From positions 171,499,107-171,563,106 of the forward strand of contig CP136061.1 in NCBI GenBank assembly GCA_032622095.1: a stretch of DNA of 64,000 nucleotides, read 5' to 3'. The notes beneath the pieces were generated by a model, which worked only from the letters and a program-made list of their open reading frames with translations, did not search any database and had not been told where the DNA came from. Positions 34,086-46,082 of the stretch are shown piece by piece. The number at the start of each line of letters is the position of its first letter. Position 1 is the stretch's first letter. The position numbers and the translations under genes were made by a program. This stretch comes from Siphonodentalium dalli (Eukaryota > Mollusca > Scaphopoda > Gadilida > Siphonodentaliidae).

Positions 34086-34332
34086 TTAAAGGTTCATGGA
34101 TAATTGACTGTCATTTGTAGCAACAATTTATGCGCCCAAATGTTTCTGGTCGGCCTGAAGCGCCATTATCCGTCCTACTTAAATTTACCTCAAATTTTGT
34201 CAATAATTTAATATCTTACAATATACCAATTTAATTACCGACAAAGTCAGGATAATTGTCTTTTTGGATCGGGATAGATACCCTCTTTCCGAAAACTATA
34301 ACATGTTCTGGTGTATACTCCAACATTTTTAG

Positions 34333-34717
34333 GGTGGCGCACGTGGAATGGTCAAAATATCAGGCGGTGCTTAACTTTTTTCCAGATGTATATTTCTTGA
34401 CGTTATTTATGCTCTCGTCAATTTTGTAAATATGTTAAATTTAAATACATTCATATTCAGTCACGAAAAGTCTAAGTCAGACATTCCAAAAGTTTTATAT
34501 TTGAATGTTTGGAAAAACTAAGCATCTATTTAACAGCTTTACGGTTAAATATTAGTTAATATTCTATCTAAGTTTAACTATAATCTAGTCTTCAAACATT
34601 TAGCTCATATAGAATATATCAGTCGAAATCATGTGCCAAAACATATTTTCACAAATTTCGCACCTGGACTACCTCAATTATGCATTGTTACTTTGTTAAA
34701 ATTGTTAAATAGTAATG
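34333..34717. other. Unassigned AT-rich stretch
   Basis: Single-copy-looking DNA between the last array unit and the foldback element. A 93-codon frame beginning at 34,633 runs into the foldback arm and has no recognised domain. Confidence 0.5.
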
Positions 34718-35091
34718 TATTATTTCCTTTTGCCTTTTACTTTATTCACCTTGGCATTACAAGGCCAAGAACCAAGGCTCAAAATAAGATGTCTGACATT
34801 TGCAGAATGAGGTCCCCAGTGGGTGCATTTAGTGATGCTACAGCGCATAGCGGGTTAGCATCACCAAATTCACCCCCAGGGGACTTCATTCTGAAGATAG
34901 CTCTCCATATTTGAACAGAATGATGTCGCCAGAGGGTGAATTTAGTGGGGCTAGCCCGCTGTGCGGGGTAGCATAACTCAATTCACCGTCTGGGGACCTC
35001 ATTCTGCAAATGTCAGACAGATTATGTTGAGCCTTGGTTCTTGGCCTTGTAATGCCAAGGCGAATAAAGTAAAAGGCAAATGGAAATAATG
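34718..35091. repeat. Foldback element, about 370 bp
   Basis: The outer arms of about 95 bp are inverted copies: TTATTTCC...GGCATTACAAGGCCAAGAAC on the left and GTTCTTGGCCTTGTAATGCC...GGAAATAA on the right. Between them lie two smaller palindromes of the AGAATGAGGTC type (34,804-34,893 and 34,917-35,006), so the element is a nested set of hairpins. The same inner palindrome occurs in the tandem array. Confidence 0.9.
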
Positions 35092-35099
35092 AATTATTA

Positions 35100-35998
35100 T
35101 TCAACACTTTTAATTTTTTTTAATTTTAAATTGTTTTAATTAATTTTTTAATTGAATTTTTTGTTTTTCGTGAGTTATTTGTGCGTTTTTCTGGCGGAAA
35201 AATTGATCCAATGAAATCCCCCCCCCCCCCCCCCCTGCTAGGAACGACAGACAATGCGTTCTTTGTTTTTCAATGAGTTAATTCATGGTACCCGTCCTAA
35301 ACTTCCCCGTTCCTAGGAACGACATACTTTTTAATCAAGAGAAATTGTGATGCCCGTCCCTAAAAGAGGTATGATTTTTTAAACCTGCCCGTGGCCATTG
35401 AGCAGCCCCTTACAGAGGTTTTCCACCCTTACGAGATGGTCAATAGTCCCCGCAAGGAGCGGACAGTCAATTAATCCCGTAAAAAAGTACTATGACTTTC
35501 AATAAATCTCTCCGCATAGGAAAGCACTCAAAATATTGTTCCTGTATATCTCTCTGCATAATATTTCGAGCGATAGCGTTGCGTTGAATCCAATTGTAAA
35601 AGTACTATGACTTCCAATAAATCTCTCCGCATAGGAAAGCACTCAAAATAGTGTTGCCGTATATCTCTCTGCATAATATTTCGAGCGATAACGTTGCGTT
35701 CAATTGTGTAAAACAAACGCTCTTTTTATAGCGACGCGTCACATACAACGTTCATTAAATTATCACTTGATTCACCACCGCAGTGCCGTTCGCGGTGATT
35801 TTGATAATTGGGAGTGGAGAAAGGGTGCCCAGAGCTTCTCCAAAACGCGACAACGACGGTGTTCGTGGGATTTTACACTTAGATAGGAAGTTTGAGCTCA
35901 ATACGCGCAGCCGTTTTCGATTCTATGAAATACCCCCCCCCCCCCACACACCCCCCCCCCCCCCACACACACACACTTATATATATACATAGAAAGAA
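35100..35998 (+). repeat. Diverged block of the E/F type
   Basis: TTTTAATTT-rich DNA, then CTAGGAACGACAGACAATGC (as in E), two copies of a segment with TCTCTCTGCATAATATTTCG (as in F), the common 3' module and a C/CA tract with a TA end. It is more diverged than the flank copies and is the only such block inside the central region. C runs lie at about 35,219-35,235 and 35,933-35,963. Confidence 0.75.
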
Positions 35999-36017
35999 CA
36001 TGTGTGCATATTATAAG

Positions 36018-36156
36018 TTACGGGACGCTTAGTGGTCGGATATGGTGTCATGTGACGCGAAGTGAGATCAATATTAGGCGATGCCGTAGGCCGAGCCTAA
36101 TATTGATCTCGCTGATCGTCGCATGACACCATCTTCGAACATTAAGCGTCCCGTAA
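36018..36156. repeat. Hairpin MITE, about 139 bp
   Basis: TTACGGGACGCTTA at the left pairs with TAAGCGTCCCGTAA at the right. GGTGTCATG pairs with CATGACACC, and GAGATCAATATTAGGC pairs with GCCTAATATTGATCTC, around a loop of about 17 bases. No target duplication could be fixed. Confidence 0.9.
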
Positions 36157-36680
36157 GGTATTTATTATGTCAGTGGACAAAATCCAGCATATCCCTTTAA
36201 TTAATTGTCGCTGTAATTTATTGTAATTGGGTAAGATAAATGTGTCGTCTATGGCCATTAACTTATTTAACGTCACAGTGACGCGTGTTGGGCGTTGAAC
36301 GTCAACGCATTGAGTCAATGGCTAATTACCAGACTGAAGTAGGACAACTTGTTGAGTTTGATAGTTAATTTATGATCAAATATATCGCATGCAGGTTTTC
36401 GTAGATGATACTATATGTTTTTAAATTCACAGAAAGTGATTTCCGACAAATAGCCCCTTTCTTGGCGCCAAAATACACCAAAAATATTCCCGAGGCGACT
36501 GAGTTTCTGAAAAAACAAGATGGCGGCTATGCACCTAATATTGATTTCATATCAGGTCACCGACCTAATATGGGTTCATATACCGTCACTATATATCGAC
36601 GCTGATTGGCTAATTGCCAGAGCTGACATAATAAATATATATATATATGCGGAAGTATAAAAATATATATAAAAATATAT
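36157..36680. other. Unassigned stretch
   Basis: No gene or strong repeat. It contains GGGCGTTGAACGTCAACGC (a short hairpin) and a TA-rich end at 36,632-36,684. A 66-codon frame at 36,405 is not recognised. Confidence 0.5.
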
Positions 36681-36684
36681 ATAT

Positions 36685-36925
36685 GACAACATTAACTTCC
36701 ATGACAAAACATGCAGGCCAACGTTAACCTCCTTGGTGGCTGCAGTTGACAACATTAACATCCATGAAACAGCAAGCCAGTGTTAACCTCCCTGATGCCT
36801 GCAGACGACAACATTTACTTCCATGACAAAACATGAGAATATTAATGTTATAGATGCCCGCGGATGACAACATTAACTTCAATAACAAAGTGTATCATTC
36901 TCTGAGCAACTACGTTTTGTAAAAA
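36685..36925 (+). repeat. Tandem repeat, about 60 bp, four units
   Basis: Units begin GACAACATT(A/T)AC at 36,685, 36,748, 36,807 and 36,866. Each is followed by TTCCATGACAAAACATG or a variant and a TGCAG-containing segment. Confidence 0.85.
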
Positions 36926-37345
36926 GTTTTGAAAGGATTTAAGAGCAAAATCCAAGATGGCCGCCGGCGACCATGTTTTTACAATGGGCGTGGTCAAAAC
37001 CTACCTTCCTATCTACATGTTAATGTCAATGTATACAGCAAATATCAAGACGATCGGATGAAAAATGTTGCTGTAGCCCGTGCTAAATGATTTGAGGGCA
37101 AAATCCAAGATGGCCGTCGGCGGCCATGTTTTTGTGAATGGGCGTGGCTAAAATCATCACCCGTTCCCATCTACACGTCAATGTATACAACAAATTTCAA
37201 AAGGATTGGAAGAAAATTGTGGCCTGTATACCGTGCTAAAATATTTGAGTGAAAAATCTAAGATGGCCACGGCGGCCATGGTTTTAAATGGGTGTGGCCA
37301 AAATCACTCGTTCCCATCTACATGTCAATGTACACAGCAAATTGC
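36926..37345 (+). repeat. Tandem repeat, 153 bp, three units
   Basis: AAGATGGCC occurs at 36,954, 37,107 and 37,260, exactly 153 bp apart. It is each time followed by a palindromic GGCCGCCGGCG-like core, CCATGTTTT, GGGCGTGG(C/T) and CCCATCTACATGTCAATGTA. The units differ at many positions, so the array is old. Confidence 0.9.
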
Positions 37346-37360
37346 ATGATGAAATATCTG

Positions 37361-37570
37361 TGTCCCCTATTGGATACACAGCCAAAAGTGTGTTTCTCTT
37401 TTTTCAAATATTCTGAATCTCTTATCCAGCTTGAAGATTTCATTTAGCAAATTGATTTGGTCCCCTGTTGTCAACTGAAGTTGGAAACTCTTTGTCCCCT
37501 ATTGGATACACAACCAAAAGTGTGTACTGTTTGGTCAAATATTCTGTATGTCCAATCTAGCTTGAAACAT
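37361..37570 (+). repeat. Duplicated GTCCCC segment, 132 bp offset
   Basis: TGTCCCCTATTGGATACACA occurs at 37,361 and again at 37,493, each followed by CCAAAAGTGTGT and TCAAATATTCTG. The motif is the reverse complement of the GGGGACA motif at the left end of the central region. Confidence 0.85.
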
Positions 37571-37694
37571 TCATTTCATCACAATTCATTTGGATTTGTT
37601 CATACATTCAACTCTTCAGTTTAATCTATAATACTATAATATAATACTGTCAGTATTGCAGAAGTTATCAATCTATCAAAGACATGAATTTGCT

Positions 37695-37905
37695 ATAAAA
37701 ATGTCAAAATTTAGGCCGACGAGAATGCCATCAGTGTGTTTCTATTGTTTTCCCAATATTATGTCCCAGTCGTAATCAGTCCGGAAGCACACACACATGC
37801 AATGCACAGGACCTTAAACATAAAAATATCCACATTCGTTAAGCAGTGTGATTCTATTTTTAGAAAACTATGTCCGCAGTCTGGATTATTTTGTTGTCCA
37901 CATTT
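37695..37905 (-). repeat. Inverted, diverged 112 bp sub-repeats
   Basis: Read on the minus strand, this has GATTACGACTGGGACATAAT, TTTTCTAAAAATAGAATCAC, TTAACGAATG and TTCTCGTCGGCCTAAATTT. It therefore matches about two units of the sub-repeat in the 25.7-34.1 kb array, in the opposite orientation. Confidence 0.75.
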
Positions 37906-38225
37906 TGAAAGCACACAAAAAAAAAACATTATGTCCCTTATTGGAAAACACACAATAAAGTGAATTTTTTTAATGAGAATGTTGGACCCCAACACACAAG
38001 TTATGTGCATGTATGATGTTACTAAAAATAGAATTTATACACATTATCTCAAAACTTGCCGAAGTGAGGACTTTTCACGATATCGATTTCAATGGGTAAA
38101 CAATGGCCCCTGGAGTACGCCAGGCCATCAATTACAAACGTGGACGTCCCCACTTGTCAGGTGTCCCCATTTGGTGAGTACAAATTCTCGTGTGTGTCCC
38201 CGATCGGAGGTTATTACAAACCCAC

Positions 38226-38244
38226 ACCCTCACACACACACACC

Positions 38245-38286
<42 letters not shown>

Positions 38287-38308
38287 CGAAGTCTCAAAAT
38301 ATATAGTA
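38226..38308 (+). repeat. Orphan A tail
   Basis: CA tract, TATATATA and the tail AAGTCTCAAAATATATAGTA with no A body before it. It looks like the separated 3' end of the A block broken at 16,002, or of another A copy. Confidence 0.75.
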
Positions 38309-39515
38309 CTAGCAGGTTAGCCCGCCACCGGCGGCTTGTCCGAAACATGACATTTTTTTATATATATATTTTTAATTTTTAGCTCTACGCGTTTCAATAA
38401 GAAAAATTTGTACCCGGTAGCTCCACCCGTTTCCGAGATCTGGTCTGCGCATGCGCGAAGCTGGCGTCGCACGGGCTCGGCGACCCGATAAAATGTGTAC
38501 CCGGCGCAAGATACATTCACATACCAAATTTCAAGTCGATAGCTCCACCCGTTTCCGATATCTCGTCTGCGCATGCGCTGTACGGGCGTCGCACGGGCTC
38601 GCCAATACGACAGCGACGACCACCTGGTCAAACTACACTCACGTACCAAGTTTCGTCCCGATCGGTCGAGATGTTGGTATCTGATGCAAAAGACGAAATT
38701 GTGAGTGTTGGTCAATAGTCCCCGCCGTGAACCTCATCGTCGCAAAGAGCGGACAGTCAATTAACCCCGTTGTGAACCTCAATCACCAACGCGACGTAAA
38801 CATGTGTTGCGTTCTAAAAATAGGAAAGCACTTTCTCTCTGCATAATTCTGCAGATGCTAATAACGTTGCTCCCCGTAGGTAGCAATATCGTTGTTGTTG
38901 ATATTTACGGCTTGGGGGCTATTTTCTTATTTAGCAAGTTTGAGCTCAATCGGTTCGAGTCTATAAAGGACACACTCATATATATGACACTTCCCGTGGG
39001 TAGCAAGTTTGAGCTCAATCGGCATTCCCTGGAATTTCCCGTAGATTGGCAGATTCCAGTAGCTTTATAACGATATATCTGGGGAGAAATCTGATGCTAT
39101 ATTCGTGATTATCTGGGATGATTTCGGTATATAACTATATACTGTAAAAACAAAGCGCGCCATCCGTGCTCGCAGGGTTGGTCAGAAACAAATGTTTTTT
39201 AAATTTAATGTATGTTCCGTATATCTCTCTGCAGATGCAAATAACGTTGAATGGCAAACAGACGCTCTTTATAGAGATGCGTCAAAAACAAACGCTCATT
39301 AAATAATCACTTGATTAACCCCCGCCGTGCCTTTGCGGTGATTTGAGATTGGAGAACGGGTGCTCTGAGCTTTTCTAAACCGCGACCACGTTCGTGTCGG
39401 TGGGATTTGACACTTACATAGGAAGTTTGAGCTCAATCTTTACACGCGTTTTGGATTCTATGAAGTACACACACACATATATACGAAGTCTCAAAATATA
39501 TAGTATAGATAGATA
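38309..39515 (+). repeat. Block D copy 3
   Basis: Full D block (CTAGCAGGTTAGCCCGCCAC start, two NRF1-type units, B segment, 3' module, short CA tract and tail). Near-identical to 3,390-4,600, 41,404-42,608 and 52,389-53,599. Confidence 0.88.
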
Positions 39516-40491
39516 GATTGGCAGATTCCAGTAGCTTTATAACGGTATATCTGGGGAGAAATCTGATGCTATATTCGTGATTATCTGGGATGATTTCGGT
39601 ATATACCGATACCGAAGGTATATACTGTAAAAACAAAGCGCGCCATCCGTGCTCGCAGGGTTGGTCAGAAACAAATGTTTTTAAAATTTAATTTATGTTT
39701 TTTATTCTAATTGACACGGGCTCGCTATAACTCCGGTATCACTAACGTACGCGGCATTTGAAGGGTCATGTTAACTTCCGCCTGGACCCACGTGGCGTGA
39801 CGTAATTCACAACCACGTGTATTTACCTCGCGACCGCGACACACACAATGGCCCGATAATGGGCACACGTTCCCTGTCATTTCCCAGAAGATATTCATGG
39901 GGAGGTCAAGTGACCAATTTTGAAATTTGCTGGTCGCATTCGTCTGTATGTCTGAGGAATTCTCGGCTAGATATTGTTACCAACATGACATATTTAAATT
40001 AATCCCGCCGTGTACCCCATCACCAACGGCAACGCGACATGTGCTGCGTTCTAAAAATAGGTCGATTGCAGTGGATTCGTACAGATGACGAAATATGAGT
40101 GCGACAGATAATATTGTTTGATCGAAAGCATTTGAATTAATACGTCGCAAAACTCGCCTTGATGTTGGCTAATAGATATTTGTCCCTGTTAAGTGTTGGG
40201 AATGTCGTCACACAACACGCTCATGTCTGCATACAGTCTTACACGCACACGCCGAGACCCAGACGTAAGAATGACATTAGGCATATACGCTCTTTATCAA
40301 CTACAATGCGATAGGAACGCTCTTTAACTATCAACGCGATTAACCCCCGCCGTGCCTTTGCTGTGATTTGGGAGTGGATAAAGGGTGCTCAGAGCTTCTC
40401 GAAAACACGACTACGCCGGTGTCGGTGGGATTTTACACTTACATACGAAATTTGATCTCAATCTGTACACGCGTTTTGGATTCTATGAAGT

Positions 40492-40522
<31 letters not shown>

Positions 40523-41341
40523 CGAAGTCTCAAAATATATAGTATAGATATGTTTTTTATTCTAATTGACACGGGCTCGCTATAACTCCGGTATCACTAA
40601 CGTACGCGGCATTGGAAGGGTCATGTTAACTTCCGCCTGGACCCACGTGGCGTGACGTAATTCACAACCACGTGTATTTACCTCGCGACCGCGACACACA
40701 CAATGGCCCGATAATGGGCACACGTTCCCTGTCATTTCCCAGAAGATATTCATGGGGAGGTCAAGTGACCAATTTTGAAATTTGCTGGTCGCATTCGTCT
40801 GTATGTCTGAGGAATTCTCGGCTAGATATTGTTACCAACATGACATATTTAAATTAATCCCGCCGTGTACCCCATCACCAACGGCAACGCGACATGTGCT
40901 GCGTTCTAAAAATAGGTCGATTGCAGTGGATTCGTACAGATGACGAAATATGAGTGCGACAGATAATATTGTTTGATCGAAAGCATTTGAATTAATACGT
41001 CGCAAAACTCGCCTTGATGTTGGCTAATAGATATTTGTCCCTGTTAGGTGTTGGGAATGTCGTCACACAACACGCTCATGTCTGCATACAATCTTACACG
41101 CACACGCCGAGACCCAGACGTAAGAATGACATTAGGCATATACGCTCTTTATCAACTACAATGCGATAGGAACGCTCGTTAACAATCAACGCGATTAACC
41201 CCCGCCGTGCCTTTGCTGTGATTTGGGAGTGGATAAAGGGTGCTCAGAGCTTCTCGAAAACACGACTACGGCGGTGCCGGTGGGATTTTACACTTACATA
41301 CGAAATTTGATCTCAATCTGTACACGCGTTTTGGATTCTAT

Positions 41342-41381
<40 letters not shown>

Positions 41382-41403
41382 CGAAGTCTCAAAATATATA
41401 GTA
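39516..41403 (+). repeat. Blocks B, A, A (copies 5 and 6)
   Basis: B 39,516-39,695, A 39,696-40,550, A 40,551-41,403. The same B-A-A-D order with the same small variants (for example CGTTAACAATC in the second A) recurs at 50,489-53,599, so the whole group was duplicated together. Confidence 0.88.
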
Positions 41404-42608
41404 CTAGCAGGTTAGCCCGCCACCGGCGGCTTGTCCGAAACATGACATTTTTTTATATATATATTTTTAATTTTTAGCTCTACGCGTTTCAATAAGAAAA
41501 ATTTGTACCCGGTAGCTCCACCCGTTTCCGAGATCTGGTCTGCGCATGCGCGAAGCTGGCGTCGCACGGGCTCGGCGACCCGATAAAATGTGTACCCGGC
41601 GCAAGATACATTCACATACCAAATTTCAAGTCGATAGCTCCACCCGTTTCCGATATCTCGTCTGCGCATGCGCTGTACGGGCGTCGCACGGGCTCGCCAA
41701 TACGACAGCGACGACCACCTGGTCAAACTACACTCACGTACCAAGTTTCGTCCCGATCGGTCGAGATGTTGGTATCTGATGCAAAAGACGAAATTGTGAG
41801 TGTTGGTCAATAGTCCCCGCCGTGAACCTCATCGTCGCAAAGAGCGGACAGTCAATTAACCCCGTTGTGAACCTCAATCACCAACGCGACGTAAACATGT
41901 GTTGCGTTCTAAAAATAGGAAAGCACTTTCTCTCTGCATAATTCTGCAGATGCTAATAACGTTGCTCCCCGTAGGTAGCAATATCGTTGTTGTTGATATT
42001 TACGGCTTGGGGGCTATTTTCTTATTTAGCAAGTTTGAGCTCAATCGGTTCGAGTCTATAAAGGACACACTCATATATATGACACTTCCCGTGGGTAGCA
42101 AGTTTGAGCTCAATCGGCATTCCCTGGAATTTCCCGTAGATTGGCAGATTCCAGTAGCTTTATAACGATATATCTGGGGAGAAATCTGATGCTATATTCG
42201 TGATTATCTGGGATGATTTCGGTATATAACTATATACTGTAAAAACAAAGCGCGCCATCCGTGCTCGCAGGGTTGGTCAGAAACAAATGTTTTTTAAATT
42301 TAATGTATGTTCCGTATATCTCTCTGCAGATGCAAATAACGTTGAATGGCAAACAGACGCTCTTTATAGAGATGCGTCAAAAACAAACGCTCATTAAATA
42401 ATCACTTGATTAACCCCCGCCGTGCCTTTGCGGTGATTTGAGATTGGAGAACGGGTGCTCTGAGCTTTTCTAAACCGCGACCACGTTCGTGTCGGTGGGA
42501 TTTGACACTTACATAGGAAGTTTGAGCTCAATCTTTACACGCGTTTTGGATTCTATGAAGTACACACACACATATATACGAAGTCTCAAAATATATAGTA
42601 TAGATAGA
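41404..42608 (+). repeat. Block D copy 4
   Basis: Full D block joined directly to block G. In the left flank G is preceded by F instead, so the D/G junction here is a different combination of the same blocks. Confidence 0.88.
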
Positions 42609-45600
42609 CTAGCAGGTTAGCCTGAATGTACACTGAACCTCCATTAGGACGACATATATACTATAGAACTTATATGTCTCCCTAATGTCAGATTAGCACA
42701 TACAAACGCAGGCGATTCTACTGAACATGATAGCTTGTCTCATTTTCACTTACTATTCGTGTATATATATAGGTAGAACATATACCGGTGCTGTGCTGAG
42801 GTAAAACGTTGCATGCCACAATGAAGCGATGGACATTTAAGCAATCCGCATTAGGGCGACATATACGCATTTTATATGTGTCTCCCTAATATTAGGTTAC
42901 TACATGCAGCAAAGAACGAATCCGATTTAACAATATTTCTCGAATGGGAGGATGATTCTTGTATTTGTATATAGCCTATACATATATCGTTAATATGGAG
43001 AGCTGAAAATGTTCATAATTTATTGAAACAATATACGTATTTGCTTTTGACATCAGTTAGGGCGACACATACACTATTGTATATATGTCCCCCTATTGCT
43101 ATGGTATTATAATGTCACGCTAAAGTCAACACAGTATATTTACATACACCTAATATCTCTTCCGATTTCCCCATAGCGTTAGGGTAGACACGCCCCTTAT
43201 CCAAACCGTTCATAAAGCTATGAACGCAACGTGACGTCACTTCCAATGTCGTTCATATGTTTATGAACACATTGGTCCCGGAAATGACCGGATATTGTCG
43301 GACATTGCCGACTGCTTGAGTATCTATATATATTTATCACATAATTTGGCCATAAAAGCAGTTTCATAATTATCGGTAATAGACACGATTAATATCAGCG
43401 CGTGCGATGACGTCAAGGCGTTCTTCAAATAACTTGCGATCGCTGTAGTTTATGATTGTTGTTTTCGATGAATATTTCGCGTTGCTTCGGGTTTATTTGA
43501 TCATATGATAAAAGGTATCTCACACTCGTCCTATTTTATACGTAATTTATCAACCTCGTCCTCTAAATTCTATTTAGAACCTCGGCTCAAATCGAATTTA
43601 GTGAACTCGGTTGATAAATTCCGTATAAAATAGAAACTCATGTGAGATCCTCTATATATAGTAGGTCCGGATTTGGCAAGAAATTTATTTTGGTCTATAA
43701 TCAGTGTTGTTGTCCGTTGTTACTGAGCGTTGATGTTAAAAAAAGCCCGATACTCAATAGCGTTTTACCATTTTCCTTACCGCTACAAATATCCCCCCGA
43801 ACCTCATAAATATATCATTATGGTAGAACGGCGTGTTGTCGATTTCTTATCCACAGCCGAAACTTAATTGTTAGTTTCAGATATCATTCTTGAAATCAAC
43901 ACGTCTACATTAGTTACTAGCTAAACAAGACATTTTGTCATATGTGTATACGTAACTGTGAAATTGCGTTTTTTCTTCCGTTCTCCGTGAACGGATTCTC
44001 AAAATGTTTGGTTTTACAAAAAACAGGATTCAAACTTTCTTAACTGGCCTCCATGGGTTCAATTAAATAGATGAATAAATAGTGGGAAAGACAGACAATC
44101 CTCTATAGTTCATAATGAATTTAAGAATATAAATATAAATAATAAACGGCGGATTCAACGTGGTCATGGGTTTTGACCGCGATTAAAAATCAGCAAACTC
44201 CACATGAACCCCTTCGAACCCCTTCGGGGTTCATGCAGTTTGCTGATTTTTTCTCGCGGTCAAAATCCCATGACCACATTGAAACCGCCGTTCATTTCTT
44301 ATGTAAACTCAGAGACATGAACTCGTACATGTGTCATATTAATTAATTTGATAAATATTAGCAGGATATTCATATTCGAAGTATCAAAATGAAGGGCACA
44401 CTGCTTTTATGCGGATCTTCATTGATTGTCATAAGTCCCATGTGACAATTCCTGGTAGTCTGTTTGTGAATGGTCACACCAACTGCATCAACAGGAAGAA
44501 CGACAATCGAGACAGATCGATGTTTTTATTTATTCAAAGTGTTCACAAGGCAGCCGACTACAATTGTAGATAGTCTTTACATTCGTAGCATATACAAGGC
44601 ACATATAGCACTATTTAAAGGCACGGGTGGCGTTCGATGCAGAAATATTCATATTTGTTCAGATCGCCACCAACAGAAGGAAAATAAAAAACTATACAGT
44701 TCTGTTCATATGCCAAACATACTAAGGGCGTAAATAGTATGTTGTCGTCAAGACGTACAATGGTGTACGTATACAAGAGCCTGATCGTGTTACAAACGCC
44801 GTGCTTCTGTTTACATAACATAGTACAATTATATTGGTTAATCACACACATATGATATAAACGCTCTTTATTATTTCCATATCAGAAAAACACTAACAAA
44901 TAACGCTCTTTATGTTTACCGTATCGGGTCTAAACAAAAACCAAGAAACGTGACTTTTTTTGCTTTTGTTTACATAACAAGGGGGAAAAATGCCAATCAC
45001 ATACTGTTTATGCCAGATTTCAGATTGGTATAAGAACTGAGTTAAAACGTTGCATGCCACAATGAAGCGATTGACATTTAAGCAGGACGCATTAGGGCGA
45101 CATATACGCATTTTATATGTGTCTCCCTAATATTAGGTTACTACATGCAGCAAAGAACGAATCCGATTTAACAATATTTCTCGAATGGGAGGATGATTCT
45201 TGTATGTGTATATAACCTATACATATATCGTTAATATGGAGAGCTGAACATGTTCATAATTTATTGAAACAATATACGTATTTGCTTTTGACATTAGTTA
45301 GGGCGACACGTACACTTATTGTATATATGTCCCCCTATTGCTATGGTATGCTAATGTCACGCTGAAGTCAATGCAATGTAAACTCAGTGACAGGAACGCG
45401 AACATGTGCCATATTAATTAACTTCATAAATATTAGCAGGATATTCACATTCGAATTATCAAAGTGAAGGGCACACTGCTTTTATGTGGATCTTCATTGA
45501 TTGTCATAAATTCCATGTGACAATTCCTGGTAGTCTGTTTTTGAATGGTCACACCAACTGCATCAACACGAAGAACGGCAATCGAGACAGATCGAGTTTT

Positions 45601-46082
45601 TTTTTATTCAAAGTGTTCACAAGGCAGCCGACTACAATTGTAGATAGTCCTTACATTCGTGGTATATACAAGGCACAGAGCACTATTTAAAGGCACGGGT
45701 GGCATTCGATGCAAAAATATTCATATTTTTTGAAATCGTCATCAACAGAACGAAAATTTAAATATATACAATGTTGTTCATATGCCAAACATAATCAGGG
45801 CGTAAATAGTATATTGTCATCAAGACGTACGATGGTGAACATAAACAAGAGTCTGCTCGTGTTACAAACGCTTTGGTTCTGTTTACAATATACAGCGCAA
45901 TTATACTGGTTAATCACATTGAAACGATATAAACGCTCTTTATTATCTCCATATCATGACAACGGTAACAAATAACGCTCAGATCGAGCGAATGTGCTCA
46001 CTTAGTACTTGCGAGGGTAAAAAAAAAAAAAAAAAAAATTATAATAATAATATATATACGGAAGTCTCAAATGATATAGTAG
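42609..46082 (+). repeat. Block G copy 2
   Basis: Near-identical to 8,735-12,189, with the same internal duplication and both foldbacks (43,513-43,650 and 44,145-44,292). Differences include about 10 extra bp at the apex of the second hairpin, a short extra segment at about 43,012 and a longer A run at 46,020. Confidence 0.9.
44145..44292. repeat. Long hairpin element, expanded apex
   Basis: Same foldback as 10,264-10,401, but the apex reads CCCCTTCGAACCCCTTCGGG. This adds a 10 bp direct duplication (CCCCTTCGAA-type) to one side only. Confidence 0.9.

Larger units (their letters stand above)
24454..34332 (+). repeat. Six-unit tandem array, unit about 1.86 kb
   Basis: Units start at GGCTTGCCGAGTGTCTGG: 24,454, 26,185, 28,049, 29,917, 30,715 and 32,470. 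Lengths are about 1.73, 1.86, 1.87, 0.80, 1.76 and 1.86 kb. Each full unit has, in order, the half palindrome, a hairpin ATTCGCGCAC...GTGCGCGAAT, ATGTAATCATATGTTGATTA, one to three palindromes of the AATGAGGTC...GACCTCATT type, and a variable cluster of 112 bp sub-repeats. The fourth unit has lost about 1.07 kb. The 60-95 codon frames conserved between units lie in palindromes and are not convincing genes. Confidence 0.93.
16003..38225. mobile_element. Candidate 22 kb composite insertion
   Basis: This region interrupts an A block within its CA tract. ATCGGGGACACA at 16,019-16,030 is matched by its reverse complement at 38,193-38,204, with a TTGTA-containing segment outside both. GGGGAC motifs are plus-oriented near the left end (16.0-17.2 kb) and minus-oriented near the right end (37.3-38.2 kb). 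No transposase was recognised except the nested DIRS. It may instead be several nested insertions. Confidence 0.4.

Noticed and set aside
24500-34300. Conserved 62-95 codon frames in each 1.86 kb unit as a gene family
   Set aside because: They fall across palindromes and differ by frame changes between units. The proteins include inverted-repeat echoes (repeated RMRSPE strings).
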